Of a stretch of 23,402 bases of DNA, positions 23,047 through 23,402 are shown piece after piece; the first letter of the stretch is position 1; each line of letters begins with the position of its first letter. The stretch covers positions 1-23,402 of the forward strand of contig JAJZLX010000038.1 of assembly GCA_021850555.1 (NCBI GenBank), in the 5' to 3' direction. The notes beneath the pieces were generated by a model. That model made no database searches. It had not been told where the DNA came from and saw only the letters and a program-made list of their open reading frames with translations. The position numbers were made by a program, and so were the translations under genes. This DNA comes from Pseudomonadota bacterium (GTDB taxonomy: Bacteria > Pseudomonadota > Gammaproteobacteria > Steroidobacterales > Steroidobacteraceae).

Positions 23047-23402
23047 TCATTGCGCGGGCCTTGCGGTGACCGCTGCCCCGGCCGGCACCGTGAGATCGGC
23101 CAACAGCACCAGATCGGCCACCACCACCAGCGGGATCGGGGCGAGCGCCTGCCCGGGGCAGGGCCCCGCCAGGCACCGTCCGCTTTCCTTCTCGAACAGC
23201 GCCCCGTGCGAGGAGCACAGGATCAGCGCGCGGTCCGGTGTCAGGAAACGGTGGGGAAGAAGATTCAGTGGATGGCCCGCGTGCGGGCAGCGGTTGATGT
23301 AGCCGCGCACTCCATCGCCGGCGCGCACCACGAATCCGCGTATCGGCCAGTCGCCCTCGCCGACCGGGAACGCGCGTGCACCGTGCTCTTCCAGGTCGGC
23401 CA
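23047..23402 (-). CDS. Rieske [2Fe-2S] domain protein, C-terminal part (5' end outside window)
   Basis: The frame is open to the right edge, and at least 117 residues are present. Both Rieske cluster boxes are visible: CPHAGHPLN (C-x-H) and CSSHGALF (C-x2-H), spaced 18 residues apart, which supply two Cys and two His to the cluster. GYINRCPH and the ESGRCLAGPCPGQALAPIPL tail are typical of small soluble Rieske ferredoxins or single-domain Rieske proteins. The preceding visible part (FPVGEGDWPIRGFVVRAGDGVRGY) is the usual N-terminal strand region. The gene may start just outside the window. It could be an electron carrier for an oxygenase or a stand-alone ferredoxin; no partner is visible here. 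Confidence 0.85.
   Translation of the reverse strand, partial: ADLEEHGARAFPVGEGDWPIRGFVVRAGDGVRGYINRCPHAGHPLNLLPHRFLTPDRALILCSSHGALFEKESGRCLAGPCPGQALAPIPLVVVADLVLLADLTVPAGAAVTARPAQ

Overview
This is a GC-rich chromosomal window of proteobacterial type, most likely from a gammaproteobacterium of the Xanthomonadales/Nevskiales/Steroidobacter kind. That placement is an inference from the high GC of nearly all genes, the full kynurenine-branch pair kynU-kmo, a DUF6763-type small acidic protein, a MarC-family membrane protein and an IorAB-type molybdenum hydroxylase. No marker gene fixes the taxonomy. I see no CRISPR array, insertion sequence, prophage gene or replication origin.

Layout. Positions 1-354 hold the 3' end of a glutathione S-transferase gene. 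Positions 484-3183 are a patch with lower GC and sparse genes: a DUF4143-type ATPase on the minus strand, about 600 bases with no convincing gene, and an exported protein I do not recognise. A tRNA-Gly(CCC) gene (minus, 3537-3610) ends this patch and has its own promoter. Next come a divergent pair of DJ-1/PfpI proteins: a stand-alone enzyme (minus) and a GlxA-type AraC regulator (plus). About 1 kb of apparent debris follows, including the remnant of a PQQ-type beta-propeller gene with an in-frame TAG, and then a small outer-membrane beta-barrel gene.

Positions 7508-10238 hold an NAD-salvage unit: a nicotinamidase-like hydrolase overlapping pncB, then a LOG-family nucleotide hydrolase. Convergent to it is a two-gene minus-strand operon for an IorA/IorB-type molybdenum hydroxylase whose large subunit carries a Tat signal with a lipobox. 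Further on is a tightly overlapping minus-strand operon of a six-helix membrane protein, a winged-helix regulator and an unusual UppS-like cis-prenyltransferase. It diverges from an emrA-emrB efflux pair; the gap between them holds a perfect 17-bp palindrome beside a good promoter.

Positions 18043-20666 carry kynU and kmo, overlapping by one base. After them lie a rhodanese-domain protein, trmB, a convergent marC-family gene, a DUF6763 protein and, at the right edge, a truncated Rieske protein gene.

How the parts relate. Two separate routes touching NAD metabolism lie about 8 kb apart: nicotinamide to nicotinate mononucleotide (pncA-like/pncB) and kynurenine to 3-hydroxyanthranilate (kmo/kynU). 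Neither is complete here. Most genes are members of known families. The least explained parts are the prenyltransferase-regulator-membrane protein operon with its palindrome, the exported protein of the low-GC patch, and the decayed region at 5430-6583. I do not see a clearly new multi-gene system.
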